Source: Cladophialophora immunda (Eukaryota > Ascomycota > Eurotiomycetes > Chaetothyriales > Herpotrichiellaceae). From it: 64,000 bases of DNA. The stretch is from assembly GCF_000835495.1 (NCBI RefSeq), contig NW_015622544.1, positions 3,128,855-3,192,854 on the forward strand, in the 5' to 3' direction. A model generated the notes under the pieces. The model saw only the letters and a list, made by a program, of their open reading frames with translations, did no database searches and was not told the origin of the DNA. The position numbers were made by a program, and so were the translations under genes. How positions within the stretch are numbered: the stretch's first letter is position 1; the number at the start of each line of letters is the position of its first letter. Shown piece by piece: positions 43,839 to 58,926 of the stretch.

Positions 43839-44414
43839 ATGTCCTACGTAACAAAGGAAACCGTCTGGCCCGATGTGGTCGCGCTGAATGATAACGTCAA
43901 AGGGGTCATTCGACTTTTCTACGAGCTGGCAGACAATAAAGAAGCCGAGGCAGGTCCGCGTATGGCGAGCGAAGTCTTCACCCCGAGCGCAAAGTTCATC
44001 GCAAGTAATGCGGCGTTTCATGGAAAAGAAGGTAAGCAAGGCGTCGGCGAGCCCATGGCGCAGAAATGAGACCTATGCTGACTGTAATCTTTCCAGAGAT
44101 CTCTCGTTGCAGGGATAACGCCTGGGGAGAAATCACTGCTCGTTACCATCAGATTTGTAAGGTCTTTGTTAGTGACAAGGAATGCCGGGATCTGTTTCTG
44201 CTGGGTGCTGTCAAGATGGGCTTTGCAAACGGGAAAGTCGTGGAGGCGGACTTCAGTGCGCATATTGTTGTCGATGCTCAGAGCGCGGCTGCAGGGAGGC
44301 CTCGACTGGAGCTCATGCACGTATTTGCTGTAAGTTTGACTCTGTAACCGACCTCTGATTGCCGGAGAGACGTGGCTAAATGAAAACCAGGGGAGCGTAA
44401 ATGCTGGGAAATGA
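43839..44414 (+). CDS. SnoaL/NTF2-like small protein
   Basis: Three exons (43839-44031, 44097-44329, 44391-44414) give 149 residues. The sequence VKGVIRLFYELADNKEAEAG, then ASEVFTPSAKFI and AWGEITARYHQICKVFV and GFANGKVVEADFSAHIVVD matches the NTF2-like/SnoaL cone fold common in fungal secondary-metabolism and catabolic clusters. Members act as cyclases, isomerases or dehydratases, or only bind ligands, so no reaction is assigned. The last exon is seven codons; retaining the second intron would add only a few different residues before a stop, so the exact C-terminus is uncertain. The start ATG follows immediately on the divergent promoter shared with the dioxygenase gene. Confidence 0.72.
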
Positions 44415-44520
44415 GCCTAACGAGCAGGAGCATCATACTAGGATGATCTAAATACATAGCACACCAACGAGTGATTCGTGTCGGATACGATACCAAACCA
44501 AGAACTAAAGCTGATGTTAC

Positions 44521-46534
44521 TCACTTCCTCTCACTAGGCTTCCAAGCTCCAAATACCATCCCTTCTGGAACCTTCTTCCATTGCCCCGTTTCTGGGTGCA
44601 ACAGTTCTTCAGCGTCCTTGACCGCTTGTCGGATGATTGACGTCCTCTCAGGGCTCCGAGGCACGATGTCAATGGGATACTGACGAGGGTGGACTGTTAT
44701 CCCTCCCACTAGATCATTGATATCCGGAGTGATCGGGTTGCCGGCTTTGTCTAGAGCCTTGCGGAGGTGGAAACCCCATAGGATTCGGGACATTCCCAGG
44801 TAGAGGGACCTCTCTGCAATATGGACACCTTGGCATAATCGACGACCGGCGCCAAAGTTGAAGTTATCTCGCTTCAGTGGCTCACCGTTGGCGGATTCGT
44901 AGAGCGTGGTGTCGTCTCCCACGAACCTTTCGGGGTTGAATCGGCGAGGCTCGGGAGAGCGGTTGGGATCCATGTGAATGCCCCTGAGAAATGCTCGTTA
45001 GTAAGTGAACCATATACGCAAGCAAAACGTTGACTGTACCAAACGTTGTTGATGACAGTCGCTCCCTTCGGAATCTTCCAACCGTTATAAGTATCATCTT
45101 TCGTAACACTATGTGGAACGCCCATGATGACTGTAGGCATCCAGCGAAGCGTCTCCTTGACACAACAACGGATGTAGGGTAATTTGGAGTAGTCGTCAAC
45201 GTTTGGTAAGCGGTCGGGCCCGACCACACGGTCTATTTCTTCCTGTGCCTTCTTCTGCACGTCTTGATAGACCATCATTGCCTGGATGAAGGCGTACATT
45301 GTCGAGGAGGTGGTATCGGAGCCTCCTTCGAGCAAGGATCCCACGATATAGCCAACGGCCTCGTCGGACAGATTCTCGCTCTGTTGAGCGAGCAGGAGAT
45401 CGTTGCAGATACATGGCTGGAGGAGTTAGCTTTGTGTTCGCGGTGCTTGCGACAGTACAAGGATTGCCATGGGATAGGCGTGCTCACCAGGCCAGTTCCA
45501 TCTTTGAGATCCTGCTTGGCCTTCAACCAGTGTTCGGTGTACAGCTCTCGCCCAACCTGGTGTACGTGCCTCCCCTTGCGGACACTGGGCAGCATGAAGC
45601 TTGGGAGTTTCTGGAGCATCGGATACAGATCGGCGAGTTGAGAGGACGCGCTTTCCGACACCTCGCTCCACCCGTTGACTACCTGTGCGGACCGGCCCCT
45701 GTTAGACTGGAAAATGAGAGCAAACTGAACACAAGGCAACATACGTAGAAAAGTTGGGCCAGTCTCTCGTCGCGGAAATCTGGGCAACGGTACCCGAAGA
45801 TCATCTGGGTGGATAAGGAGTAGCTGAATCTCCTCAAATGTTTGAACAGATCCTCCGATCCGGGCGCATCCAGGAGTCCTTTGAGAAGGACCTTGTTCTC
45901 CAGGTCCTGGTAGGGGATGTACTTTGCAGCCACCTTGATGTTCAGAATATTGTGAATCAGTCGGTGGATCGTCCTCCATCTTTCACCGTATCTCTGGGTT
46001 GTTGCGTTAGAAATCAAGCTGGACGACTAGACTAGATGGCCGCGGGAACAGCTGCTCACCATGACGACCAATCTATGGCCTCCGCTGGCGACATCTTGAC
46101 TGATATACAAGTCGGGGCGGTCAGAGTAGATGCCGCCACGTTTGTCCAATAGTTCCTTGATAGCGATGTCGGACGACAGGACAATGGTAGGCTTGGTTCC
46201 CAGCATTAGGGAATAAACTGGCCTGTCTCCATGTCAGTCAGTCGTCTGAAAGCTGGGCGATAAGAATGCATGCTGTACCCATATTCTTCAGCCCACTTTT
46301 GGAACTGCAGATACGCCTTCTCGGAAGGTATCTGCTCAGCACTTAGTGTTGTTGAACAATATCTACTAGCAACTTTACTACCTGGTGAAGATTCCCAAGG
46401 ATTGGGAGAGTAGGAGGACCTGGTGGGAGATCTTTCGGTCTCTGGCCCACATGATACAGTTTCCATAGTGCGAAGGTCAGTCCTAGGACTATGGGAATCC
46501 CGATGTATTTGGTAAGAAAGTTCGACGACTCCAT
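44521..46534 (-). CDS. Cytochrome P450, paralogue A
   Basis: Seven exons (46382-46534, 46279-46331, 46060-46222, 45745-45993, 45488-45682, 45040-45416, 44521-44983) give 550 residues. An N-terminal membrane anchor (YIGIPIVLGLTFALW) is followed by the proline hinge LPPGPPTLPILGNLH. The I helix has GGSDTTSST, the K helix KETLRW, the meander RRFNPERF, and the heme-ligand loop FNFGAGRRLCQG carries the axial cysteine. It is an ER-bound monooxygenase resembling the fungal O-methylsterigmatocystin oxidoreductase-like group, many of which hydroxylate aromatic or phenolic compounds. Its paralogue at 53697-55836 has the same length and the same intron positions. It follows the SnoaL-like gene tail to tail, about 105 bp apart. 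Confidence 0.9.
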
Positions 46535-47299
46535 GTTCGCTGGTTACGTCAAGGAGAAGAATAGTAAGCAGGGGAGATTCCTTCACTGAATTGAACATGA
46601 CACAATGAGCCACTTATAGCATATTGGCACTGGACAGGCTCCCATATGGGTGCTCGACCGTGCCGAGTCAAGCGTGGGAGTATAGGATTGTGCTGTCCAC
46701 TTTGAGGCCATTCATTAGTTGCCTGGGACTGTGGAGGCGGGTCCGGGGTTTCTACCGCCCCAGATGCGTATGATCGACAGCCTGCGCCCGTCCACACAAG
46801 ATTCTTGGAGCGTCCATGCCGGCCGGCGGGAGGTGTGAGCGCTCGTTCGGGCTTGTTGACCGTGACCCCGAATATTCCTGTTCGGGCAACACAGAGAATG
46901 GCGTTGATTGGTACAACTCTCAATCTGCAGGTTTACTGTAATCACAAGGTGAAAGGGGCTTCCTGATGCCTGGCGGAACAGTCTCTTCGCTCGCCATGGC
47001 ATCTGGCTCACGCGACGTCTAGAAGCAAGCAGGAGTAACGGAGGCTGTGGTGTCACTGAATCCACCGGCAAGGCTCAAATCTTCACTCTAGAACTCCGTT
47101 ATGCTGATCATCTATCTTCATAAAACAGCATAGAATTGTTTAACGACAACGAGCAAGGAAGACCTGCGACAACATCCTATGAAGAGTATCTCGATACACT
47201 CGAGCTGATGAATGCCTTGATTGAACTAGGAAAAGACAAACAATAAGCATTTGGATCTCATTTATGCTTGTTACAGCAGACTCCACCTAAAGAGCTCCC
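46535..47299. other. Promoter of P450 A / 3' region of the FAD monooxygenase
   Basis: About 765 bases; short frames only, no known motif noticed. Confidence 0.45.
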
Positions 47300-49238
<1,939 letters not shown>

Positions 49239-49703
49239 GGTGAAGCCCACAGGTTGGGAAGGTGTCAACGGATAAGCGCTGAGGTTATGAAGGAAGTCAA
49301 CTCCACGAAGATTCTTTCTCTACGTCTTGGGCACACGGCCTCATCCTAGAAGGCTCCGTGGTACTGTCCATGGCGTCAGCGCGTCCAGATCGATCCGTCC
49401 GCCTTGGTCTCGGTGTAGTTCGCCCCTCGCATGCAGTATACCCTTCTTGGTCGGCAAATCTCGGTCGGCGGCGTCTAGCTGCCCGAAGGTGGCATTCCTC
49501 GACAGGGTAGTGCTCAGGATTCATTGGTTGTTACATGATAGGAATGGAAAGGTGTCGAACCAAGAGCCTGACGTGGCCCAAGGCGCTCGGTCCCACCTCC
49601 ACTACTCCTCACTCCACGATTTCCCCGCCTCGTGGTTGTTCTACAACAGCTCCAACCTCGAAAACTGCTAGTTCGACATTGCCTGGAGCATTGTCTGCGC
49701 CTG
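49239..49703. other. Divergent promoter, FAD hydroxylase / Zn2Cys6 factor 2
   Basis: About 465 bases. No CGG-N10-CCG palindrome of the other cluster found; nothing else recognised. Confidence 0.45.
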
Positions 49704-52563
49704 ATGATGGCGACGATATCCACCGCACCAGTCTCTTCTGCCGTTACTCGATCTCAAAGGACTGAGAATGCGCGGCCCAAACGCGTTGTGGCGTGTAATT
49801 TTTGCAGGGCCAAGAAGATTCGGTGTATGTCCTGATCATCTACGAGAACAGGGCCACTGGCTTATGGTCTAAATAGGTAACTGGGAGGGAGTTGGCCCAT
49901 GTACAAACTGTCTCGATCGAGGCCAACATTGTACTTCAACGACACCTCGTCGATGGCGAACCAGGGAAGGAAGCAGGGAAGGCAAAGATATAGTGGAGAG
50001 GTTGGAGCAGCTCGAAACACTTCTCAAGCAACAAGGACCTGCTGTAAGTTGTTAAACCATCCATCAAAGTCCTGTCGCAGCTAATCTTGCTCAGCCCGCA
50101 ACTACATATCATATCCCTCGACATGATTCCCCATCTGATTTGAGCAGTGGCTTATCTAGATTTACGGGAAGAAATGACCGAGATTCGTTGAACTCTTTGC
50201 TGCCTGCAAATTCGTCCGCTTCGCTGAGGACCGACGGTGAAGAGACGCAGAGCCCGTCCTGCTTCACGCTGCCCCAATCATACAAGGCGACAAACCCTCC
50301 TGGGTTTATGGACTCGGTATCCCTGGCAACCCAAAGAAATGCCGCGGTCGCAGAAACCTCTTCATCGCTTGAGTGGAGTTCTGGATATCACCTCACACCG
50401 TCCGACAACGCCGACGCGGTAGGCCTCGCAGAGAGCAGCCCTGAACAAATCAGAGAGAGAAGCAGTATCTCGTCGAGCGAAATAGTAGGTTATTCGAACA
50501 TTTTGTTTGCATTTGGATCGGCTGACAGAGACGTCGAAGTCTAACTGGGAATATCACGGTATGTGGCAATCGCTCAAATGCATTTCTCTACGTGCTCAGT
50601 GATCCTAGGCCCCAGGTCGTTCTTGTCTATTTGTTCAAGACCAGGAATCCAATGGGTCGCGAGCAAGACGGGAAACTCGAGTTTCAATACATCTGCCAGG
50701 ACATTTACTACCTACATCACGGGCCGCCTTAAAATCGAGAAGATGCTATCAAAAGAACGAAAGCCAGAGCCAGATCAAGAGATAGCTTGGAGGTACACTC
50801 GAGGTAACATCTCCCAACAGCCTTGACGATTTGGAGTCTAACCTCGCGGATCCTCTACCAGCTTTCTTCGAAGAGGCACTTGAATCTGCACTAGGGATCG
50901 TGCACCGCCCATGGTTCGAGACGCAACTCAAAGGTTACTTCGAAGGAGCCGTTACCGATACTGATCCCGCCTGGTATGCCCTTCGAAACGCAGTCTACGC
51001 TTCGGGATGTCGAATCGAGCTTTCAAAGTGCAGTTCTTTCCAGGAAGCCAACCAATCAGCATGGGGTTATTTTGAAAATGCACTGTCGGTGCATACAGAA
51101 ATGTTATATTTCCGCACGTCGATTGTCGGTGTGCAAGCTTTGACACTAATGGTAAGGAAGGCAATCCGAGCATTGTTCGAACAGCTAATAATGGCAAATA
51201 GGCCTATTTTACTCAGAACATCGCTAGCCCTTGTCTCGAATACGTGCTCTGTGGTATAGCTGTACGCCTGGGTATCGGGAAAGGACTCCATCGCCAGGCG
51301 GTCGCCTCGTGGAACCTGACCGAATATGAAAATTCCCTACGCAGTTGTTTGTTTTGGGCCATATATTGTTTGGAGAAGCAGATCGTTTGTCAGTCTGGGC
51401 GCCATTCAGTATGTGGCCCGTTTCTACCCTTCAGCAAAAATGAACACCTAGGATTGTAGTGCTGACCTTGCTTTCAGCTAATTGATGACGACGACGTCAG
51501 TTGTCAAGTACCAACATCCGCCCCTCCCGACAGCACTGTGAACATCGAGTACTGCAATACCCTGATCAGACTAGCGCGACTGTCATCGTTGGTCTCCAAA
51601 AGACTGTCTACGGTTCAGGCGTTTCAGCAGGGCGGCGAGGCTTTGGTGAGATCCGTCGCTGAGCTGGACGAGCAACTCAATATACTGAAGCGCTCGATCG
51701 ACCCGATCATATCTCGTCCGGCTGCTCCTAACCCGACCCAACTACCATCCGGGATGACACTGCGGCAAATCATGTATCTTCGCGGCGCTCTCCAGAGCAT
51801 TACTCTCGATATTCATACGTCTCTAACTTATCCATGGAGTCGGAGTATGTGTGGCTTAACACCTCACGCTGCACTGCGTGACCAAGTCGAGACATCAACA
51901 CAGATTGTGGCAGAGACGTGTCGCCAGGCCATCCTGGCAACCGAACACATACAATTCGATGCTAGCACCCCTGTGCCGTGAGCATCCCCTCTTCGTCCGC
52001 GTGCAAAGCGTCAACACTGACCCATCCAGGTTGAGTTTCTTTGGACCGATATATGCATTAATCAACCTCTTCATCTACATTCTCCAAAACCCCCAAAGAT
52101 TTGGCATCCAGTCTGATCTTGCACTGATGGAGGTGGGCGCCGGGTACTTTGCCCGGGTGAAATTTGCAACCAGTTCGGAAATCTCCATCAGTTTTGCGCG
52201 CGAGATGGCCACCCTCGCCCGAGAAGCCACGGAGAGAGCACACGGGCTGCAAACGGCCAGCAGCGGCGTCGCCTCCGACCAAGATTTCTCCTGCCTTCCG
52301 CAAAGGCTATCCGATAACGTGGCCGTGGCTGGTCAATATCTCGGCATGGAAGATCAGCCGTACAATGACCAGACTGTCGTAGGTCTTCCCCAGGCCATAT
52401 GTGATTTTCAAATACAACCCCCTTAGGGCGATACTGACGCTCCTGACTTCAGGATGATATGAGTGCCTTTTTCGACCTCGAGCTGGAAAATTGGAGCACA
52501 TTCCTATCAACAGACTTCCACGGTACCGTGGCCGATTTTTCCATCGTTCCCCGTAACCAGTAA
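49704..52563 (+). CDS. Zn2Cys6 fungal-specific transcription factor 2, possible frameshift
   Basis: Several exons; early ones are 49704-49824, 49877-50043, 50095-50464, 50529-50558 and one starting at 50609; the last ends at the TAA at 52561-52563. The first intron lies in the zinc cluster, and spliced it reads ACNFCRAKKIRC then GPCTNCLDRGQHC, a standard six-cysteine Zn2Cys6 motif. The fungal transcription factor domain follows (NWEYHGPRSF, RPGIQWVASKTG; FEEALESALGIVHRPWFE; EYVLCGIAVRLGIGKGLHRQ). Near 50800-50830 the conserved reading changes frame by one base, and the only GT-AG interval available is about 28 nt, too short for a normal intron. So the gene may carry a frameshift, a sequencing error or an unusual intron. 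It lies between a hydroxylase and a P450, the likely targets. Confidence 0.72.
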
Positions 52564-53696
52564 GTCGGTATGAAGCTCCAGAAAAGAGCTGGTGCAGTGG
52601 TGCCAAAAAGGCTCTGTACCATTCAACCATCGCATGCCGCTGACTCGAGCCTTCCACTCCGGCAAACATGCGCCGACCCCGACCCAAAGCATTCGGGACA
52701 ATCTGCCTAGGCGTGGCACTAGGAGGCTCTGGGTTTGGCAAGATCCCCATAATTGCCCCCATGCTTGTGGGGTCCCACCTGGTAAGGCTGCCACGAAAAT
52801 AGCCATACAACTGTTTTTGCTATAAATGAACGGTGGCAGAGTACGGAGCAGCTTTCATTGAGTGCCGGGGTCCGCACAGGAATACAATGGCGTTGGCGAT
52901 ATCCACAGGGTGGCTCGGTCGTCATAAGGCTGTTTTTGCAGTGTAATGATCCATGTGATGCTGCCCCATTGCTGGCTCCAGCATTGGCATGATATATTTC
53001 CAGGTCCGACCATTTTGAGGTCCAAAGTCGAATGGATCAGCAGGATCAAATATACCTCCTTTGTGCTTTGGTGCGAACAAGCCTGCCGAGGAATACTTGT
53101 GAAGACGTTGTGCGTGACGTTGTGCGTGCTTCTCAGGTTTCACCACCTGCAGTGCGGGATCATGCTGTGAAAGCCTCACGGTTGCTCATTAGACCAGGTT
53201 CCGTCGGCTTCTACGGCCCCGACATAAATGAGAATCATCAACATAGCAGAATCGTCGTTTAATTGAAGAGCAGGGACTAGAGGTCGGATCTCTGCCCATT
53301 TCGTGTATCATAAAACTGTCAGCAACTTCCGCGCTCACTCACCGAAGGAGAGAACTCTGTAAGGAGGATGCGGTGCTTTGCCCCTTCCTCTCGGTGCTGC
53401 ATGCTCGGCACGAGTGCCACATCGAGGGATGGGCTTGTTCAAGGAGAAAGGATCAACGCGGGCACAGCTGGCCGACTCCGAAAGCATATTCGGGCCGGTG
53501 TCCTTGATCTACACGAAGGCGGGGTGCCGAGGGCCTAGATGCCGCCAACGTGCTCGTATGCCTCGTATCAAGAACAGACAGGACTCAACCTCGAGAATCA
53601 TCAAAACTGGAATCCCTTGCATGAAGCTGAAGGAGAGTGTCAAAGAGACCTCGCACGAAATACAAGCCACATCTGCCATCCGCACCAGTTCTCACG
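52564..53696. other. Long upstream region of P450 B
   Basis: About 1.13 kb with no supported gene. Includes a short tandem duplication (GACGTTGTGCGT twice, about 53104-53127). Confidence 0.45.
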
Positions 53697-55836
53697 ATGT
53701 TTCAGGCCATCACCCATAACCCTTCAGTGGTTCTTCTGCTCGTGGCGATAGCCGCGTTCGTTATTATCAAAGCCTCGCGGATAGGTATGCGGGCTCCAGG
53801 TTTACCCCCCGGACCCCCTACGCTTCCGATACTTGGGAACCTTCATTTGGTGAGCGCCCGTCGGCACTATGTGGTAGACACCTCGAGAGGACTTCCTGTG
53901 CTGACCAGCCAATCTGTCTGCAACCCAGATGCCAACCAAAAACCCACATCTTCAATTCCAGAAATGGGCGCAAGAATACGGGTGGGTCAATGGTGTCGTT
54001 GCTTCCGTGCCTCGCGAACAGGAAAATTGGTGTCGCCCCAGTTATCTCGTCTCCCCGGGTTCTATAGTCTCCTAACAATGAGATCTCTCTACCGACAGAC
54101 CCGTTTATTCGTTGATCCTCGGGACGAAAACCATGATTGTCCTGTCTTCCGACCAGGCAGTCAAGGACTTGTTGGACAAGAAGAGTGCGATATATTCGGA
54201 TCGACCTGACATGTTCATCGGTCAAAAGATCGCCAGTGGTAATCTGCGACTCGTTGTCATGGTAAGGAAGACCCGCCCACAGGTCAAGGCGTTCCTGATT
54301 TTTAATCTGATCTGCAGAGATACGGCGACAATTGGCGCATGATCCACAAAATCGTCCACAACATTTTGAACATCAAGGCCGCCGTTACCTATGTGCCTTA
54401 CCAAGATCTTGAGAACAAGATCCTGATGGACGGGCTACTGGACACTCCCGAAGAGTTCCTCAACCACATTCGCAGGTTCAGCTATTCGTTGGCCACGCAG
54501 ATGATTTTCGGCTTCCGGTGCCCGGACATCAAGGACCAGCAACTACAGCAACTATTCTGGGTTCGTTTGCTCAGTTTTACACCTGCCTGCATCGAGCTCC
54601 GCGCTGATAGACTAACGTGCTCGGTGCGACCAGAGTTTTGAGCATTGGGGAGAACTGGTAGGGAGCGCCAGTGCCCAGCTGGTAGACCTCTTCCCCATCC
54701 TGCAAAAGCTTCCGAAATCCCTGGCCCCGAACGTCCGATATGCAGAGAAACTGCATCAGATCGAGAAGAACCTTTATCTAGGCCATTGGATGCGGGCCAA
54801 ACGAGGACTTGAGAACGGCACTGGGTTGGTAAGCGCATGTGGATGCAACGTCCTTCCTGCATAATACTTCATCCGAAAACAACAGAGATGGTATTCGAAA
54901 GTTCACTGACGATACCTTGGCGTAGCCATGTTTCTGCAACGACGTGCTCCGCGTCCAGCAGACGGAACAGTTTTCAGACGATGCCGCAAGCTACATGAGT
55001 GGCTCTCTGCTTGAGGCGGGTTCAGACACAACGTCTTCGACTCTGTACGGGTTCATCCAGGCTATGATAATATGGCCCGATGTCCAAAAGGCAGCGCAAG
55101 AAGAGATTGATCGGGTGGTGGGACGTCAACGCCTCCCGAATATGGACGATTATGACCAGCTCCACTACATCCGATGCTGCCTCAAGGAGAGTTTGAGGTG
55201 GATGCCGACAGTGATTCTCGGAGTTCCTCATGCCGCAATCAAGGATGATGTATACGGTGCCTACACTATTCCCAAGGGTGCGACGGTTATAAATAATGTC
55301 TGGTGTGTCTACTTTCCAGCTCCCCCAGTGCAGACGATAATGCTAATCAAGAACGTACGTTCTATAGGGCGATCCACATGGACCCCAAACGTTGTCCAGA
55401 CCCTCGACGATTCAATCCCGACCGATTCAAAGACGATTGCACAACCTTGTACCAGTCGGCCAACGGCGACCCTGCCAAACGGGACAATTTCAATTTCGGT
55501 GCAGGCCGCCGCCTCTGCCAGGGGATCCATATTGCCGAGCGCTCGCTGTTCCTGGGGATTTCCAGGTTGCTTTGGGGCTTCGACTTGTCTAAGCCGCTAG
55601 GGAAGGACGGTCTTCCAATCACGCCCGATATCGACGACCTCGTGGGCGGCATCACTGTACAACCTCGAGACTATCAGGCTGTGTTCACACCAAGGTCTCC
55701 AGAGAAAATCGAGATCATACGAGCCGCCGCGCGTGAGGCTCAGAGCTTGCTCGACCCCGAGACGCAGCAGTGGAAAAAGGTGCCCGAGGGGATGGCTGTA
55801 AGCACATGGATGCCAGACAAGGTTGACGGGGAGTGA
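53697..55836 (+). CDS. Cytochrome P450, paralogue B
   Basis: Seven exons (53697-53849, 53929-53981, 54099-54261, 54318-54560, 54634-54828, 54926-55302, 55368-55836) give 550 residues, exactly as long as paralogue A. Exons 1, 2, 3, 5 and 6 have identical lengths in the two genes (153, 53, 163, 195 and 377 nt). The anchor is VVLLLVAIAAFVIIKAS; then LPPGPPTLPILGNLH, AGSDTTSSTLYGFIQAM (I helix), KESLRW (K helix), RRFNPDRF and FNFGAGRRLCQGIHIAE (heme loop). High similarity across the whole length indicates a duplication, followed by divergence mostly in the N-terminal anchor and C-terminal tail. It is on the opposite strand to paralogue A, with the hydroxylase and regulator between them. The same or a neighbouring step of an aromatic pathway is likely. 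Confidence 0.9.
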
Positions 55837-57546
55837 CGGTGGCCTTTTCCTGACCCAGATTTACCCGCCGTAGCACAGCCCTTGTCAGGCTCATCTAGAA
55901 TGGTGTTTCTTCGAAACAAACTTGCACATTGTTGCTGAACTGTCGGTCGTGTACCGAGTATATCCACAACGCGCCGAAAGGGGTGGCCAAAATGAGTAGA
56001 ATCTAGTAAATCCAGATCAAAGAGCCCACCCAACAACTGGCGTTGTATCGATTACAGCCTGCGCCTGAATGATTGACCCTGTCAATGTGACCAGAAACCA
56101 AAGCCAAGAATTGCATACTACTTCTCTGAACGTAGTTTCCTCCTTGGGCTGATTTGACTCCTGATTCATCGGGTTTTACCTTTCTGTTCAATTTAGATCA
56201 GTCAGTCTCCAAGTGTGGTAGCATCCACCCCTATCGCAGCCGTTACGGAAACCATATTCCGTTACATTCAAGTTCGCCGGCGTCAAGGGTAATTGACTCA
56301 GACGCGCACCTGAACCGTAACACCGGTCAAAACTAGAAAACCACCTCCTGAATCCTCCGTGCAGTGAATGTAAGATCTATAGCATACTACACTATACCAA
56401 TTTTCATGAGCACATGCTCAATGGCATACCCAAGCAAGGTAAAGCCGAGCGAAGAAAGCTGGGCGGAGTTGTGTTTCGTCGTTCGGCCTCCGCAAATCAC
56501 AGGGTGCAAGGCTGGGAACTCCTGGCTCGGCGCATCAACCAGACTGTGCCGAATCAAGGTTGATCCAGCCTCCGAACCAACTTCCAGTTTTGGAACAACT
56601 TCGCAGCGAGCTTTTCATCTACACGAACAATCTTGAAGAGTAGCACTCTTGAATTTCTGTTAACATCAGTCCACAGTAGAGAGATGGTGAACTTGTCCTT
56701 AGGGATCCTATGGCGCAGCTAGTCCTCTACCATCGATCATGAACTTCCCGTCCATGAACGTTCCGCCATCGAGGGAACCATCTGCTCTTGTCTGCTACCT
56801 CCGATCATGGCGGCACGACATTATAGAGCCTGGGTTGGTACGTATGGAGGTATTCGCTCGGGCTCTGATCGCCAAAGACGCGTCTGAGCCCAGCTGTTGG
56901 CGTTACATTGAAATGGGAGGCACCTCTCCCTGACTCGGGATCCGTGCGTCTCAGACCATGCTCCTTGTTACCATCAACTTGGCCTCTGCGCAAAGCTTAC
57001 TTTCGCAAGTCCAATTGCCGTCAGTGCTTCACTGGATAGGCACAGCTCATCGAACAGCCTGAAGTCTGCTATATCGGGTGGCTCAGCCGTAGGGAAAGCG
57101 ATGGTCTAGTCGTCGTCACTTGTTCTCTCAGCATCTTCCGTCTACTGTTCTATCCATTCCCTTCTCAAGCCTTTAGCATATGTGATATGGACGAGATTCT
57201 TGCATTTGCACTGGTGGCAGGAAATCTTGGTCTTCCCGTCACACCTCGTCTTCCACGGTGCACGCCCACTGTCCACATTCCACAGCCTTGTTCGGGCATC
57301 GTCACCAACATGCTCTAGCCATTCAGAACAAACGGCTGACGCCATGACGATTCCAAAAGATACACAGCCCACGATATGGCTAATGCCTGCGAAAATACTG
57401 TCAGGATTTTCATCCCTTCCCGCAGAAGAGCAATGGGTTATAAATTGGAAATCGCCGCGGCTCGGCCACCAACTTCCCTCCTCATTCATGTTACACTATA
57501 GACCCCTTTGCCTGACCGGGAATACAAGCCCTTGCACACCACCAGG
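55837..57546. other. 1.7-kb gene-poor stretch
   Basis: No convincing gene. Scattered frames of 60-115 codons on both strands (for example 57142-57489 minus, cysteine-containing) lack recognisable families. No transposon ends or long repeats were noticed; decayed repeats cannot be excluded by eye. Confidence 0.4.
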
Positions 57547-58926
57547 ATGTATATCCTCGCATATTCTTTGGCTGCCATTGCCGCCGTAATCCCTCTTGCG
57601 TCGAGCCAAGGAGGCACTGATGTCACTACGTCTACTCTATTGCGGACTTGGACGCTGTTTGATACCTCTCCGCCGGCCAGCGTGGGTACGATCCAAGTCA
57701 CCAAAAGGCTAGACACGACTACTCATACCAGCACCTCGAGAACCACCACGACAAGCCCCATCCGATTCACAACATTCGTTCCAGTATATGTTCAAAAGAC
57801 TGTCTTCGTTACAAGCACCTATCGCGCAACGTAGGTCCGGATGCCTCGTGGCGGACTGTCATACTGACTCGGTTCCAGCACCGACGTTGTCACTAGAACT
57901 GTGACGAGCACACAGTATGATGTGACAAACAGCACTTCAACCTCGTACATCAATGTCACCGCAATTGTAACCTCCACACTGTTTACAGAAAGTGTTGTCA
58001 CCGTGCCCACACCGAGTGGCTTTGTCCCGGTAGAAGAGTCTTCTGGGGACGAAAATTACAATGGAACCATCAAGCGACGCGATGCAGAACCCGACGAAGA
58101 TGTTCTGTTACCCCGACAGGCTGTCGTCGCCGCAACGTCCGATTCCTCCTACATCTCCCTCATTTCCATTGTCACTCGACTGGCTCCCCAAACAACTTTT
58201 ACTGTGATCGTGACTTCAACGAAAACAAGTACCCAGCGACCGCCGGCGACGATAACTCAGACTACGACCACCACGGTAACCAGCACTGTGGGCGTTCCTG
58301 ACGCTCCAGTGAGCTCTGTAAGTCCTCAGAAACTTCTCCCTACATATATGTCCTCTGGCAAATTCCACTTTCGCCAGAAAAAAAGTAATTGAGACATCAC
58401 TGATCATCCATAGACCCTGCTGGTGACAGTCCCTACCACGGTGAATCAGACACACACCATCACGGTCCCGGTGGAAATGACGGTGGTGACCCTCACAAAC
58501 ACCCAGACCAACTACACCGCAACCCGAAGCACGTACCTCGCCTGCGCGACGGACAATCTCCTGGGCCCCCGCATCCAGGACGGCACGTACATCAGCAACG
58601 TCGTGGACAACACGCGGGCCAACGTCGGGATCGGAACCAACGCGACCTCGAGCTACGAGTGCTGCACCCTCTGCCAGGACGTCGACGGCCTGTGCGACCT
58701 TGCCTACTACGACACGCAGGCCAGCGCGGGCAACTGCATGCTGTACAGGGCCAATGCGCCGAAGAAGGGAGGCGGCGCCGCCACCTGTGCCCACGCGCAG
58801 GCCGGGTTCTATAACACCAACAAGAAGACCACGAACAGGTGGGTCGTCATGAACGGGCGGTGCGGGCAGCTGGTGCATGGGAAACCAACCGAGACGGCTT
58901 CGACGACTGCGGCTGTGGTCACTTAG
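57547..58926 (+). CDS. Secreted Thr/Ser-rich surface protein with cysteine-rich C-terminal module
   Basis: Three exons (57547-57830, 57879-58317, 58414-58926) give 411 residues. A signal peptide is evident (MYILAYSLAAIAAVIPLASS, cleavage likely before QGG). The middle is rich in Thr/Ser/Val repeats of the type TSTSRTTTTS and TQTTTTTVTSTV, which would be heavily O-glycosylated. A basic IKRRDAEPDEDVLLPRQ stretch offers Kex2-like sites. The last 130 residues hold a cysteine-rich domain (YECCTLCQDVDGLCDLAYYD, then NCMLYRANAP and NGRCGQLVHG) resembling PAN/apple-like modules seen in fungal wall proteins. No GPI-anchor signal is obvious at the end. A role in cell-wall or surface adhesion is inferred; I do not recognise a named family. 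Confidence 0.72.

Noticed and set aside
57142..57489. 115-codon minus-strand frame in the gene-poor stretch
   Set aside because: No signal peptide at the start, no recognisable domain and no supporting neighbour.
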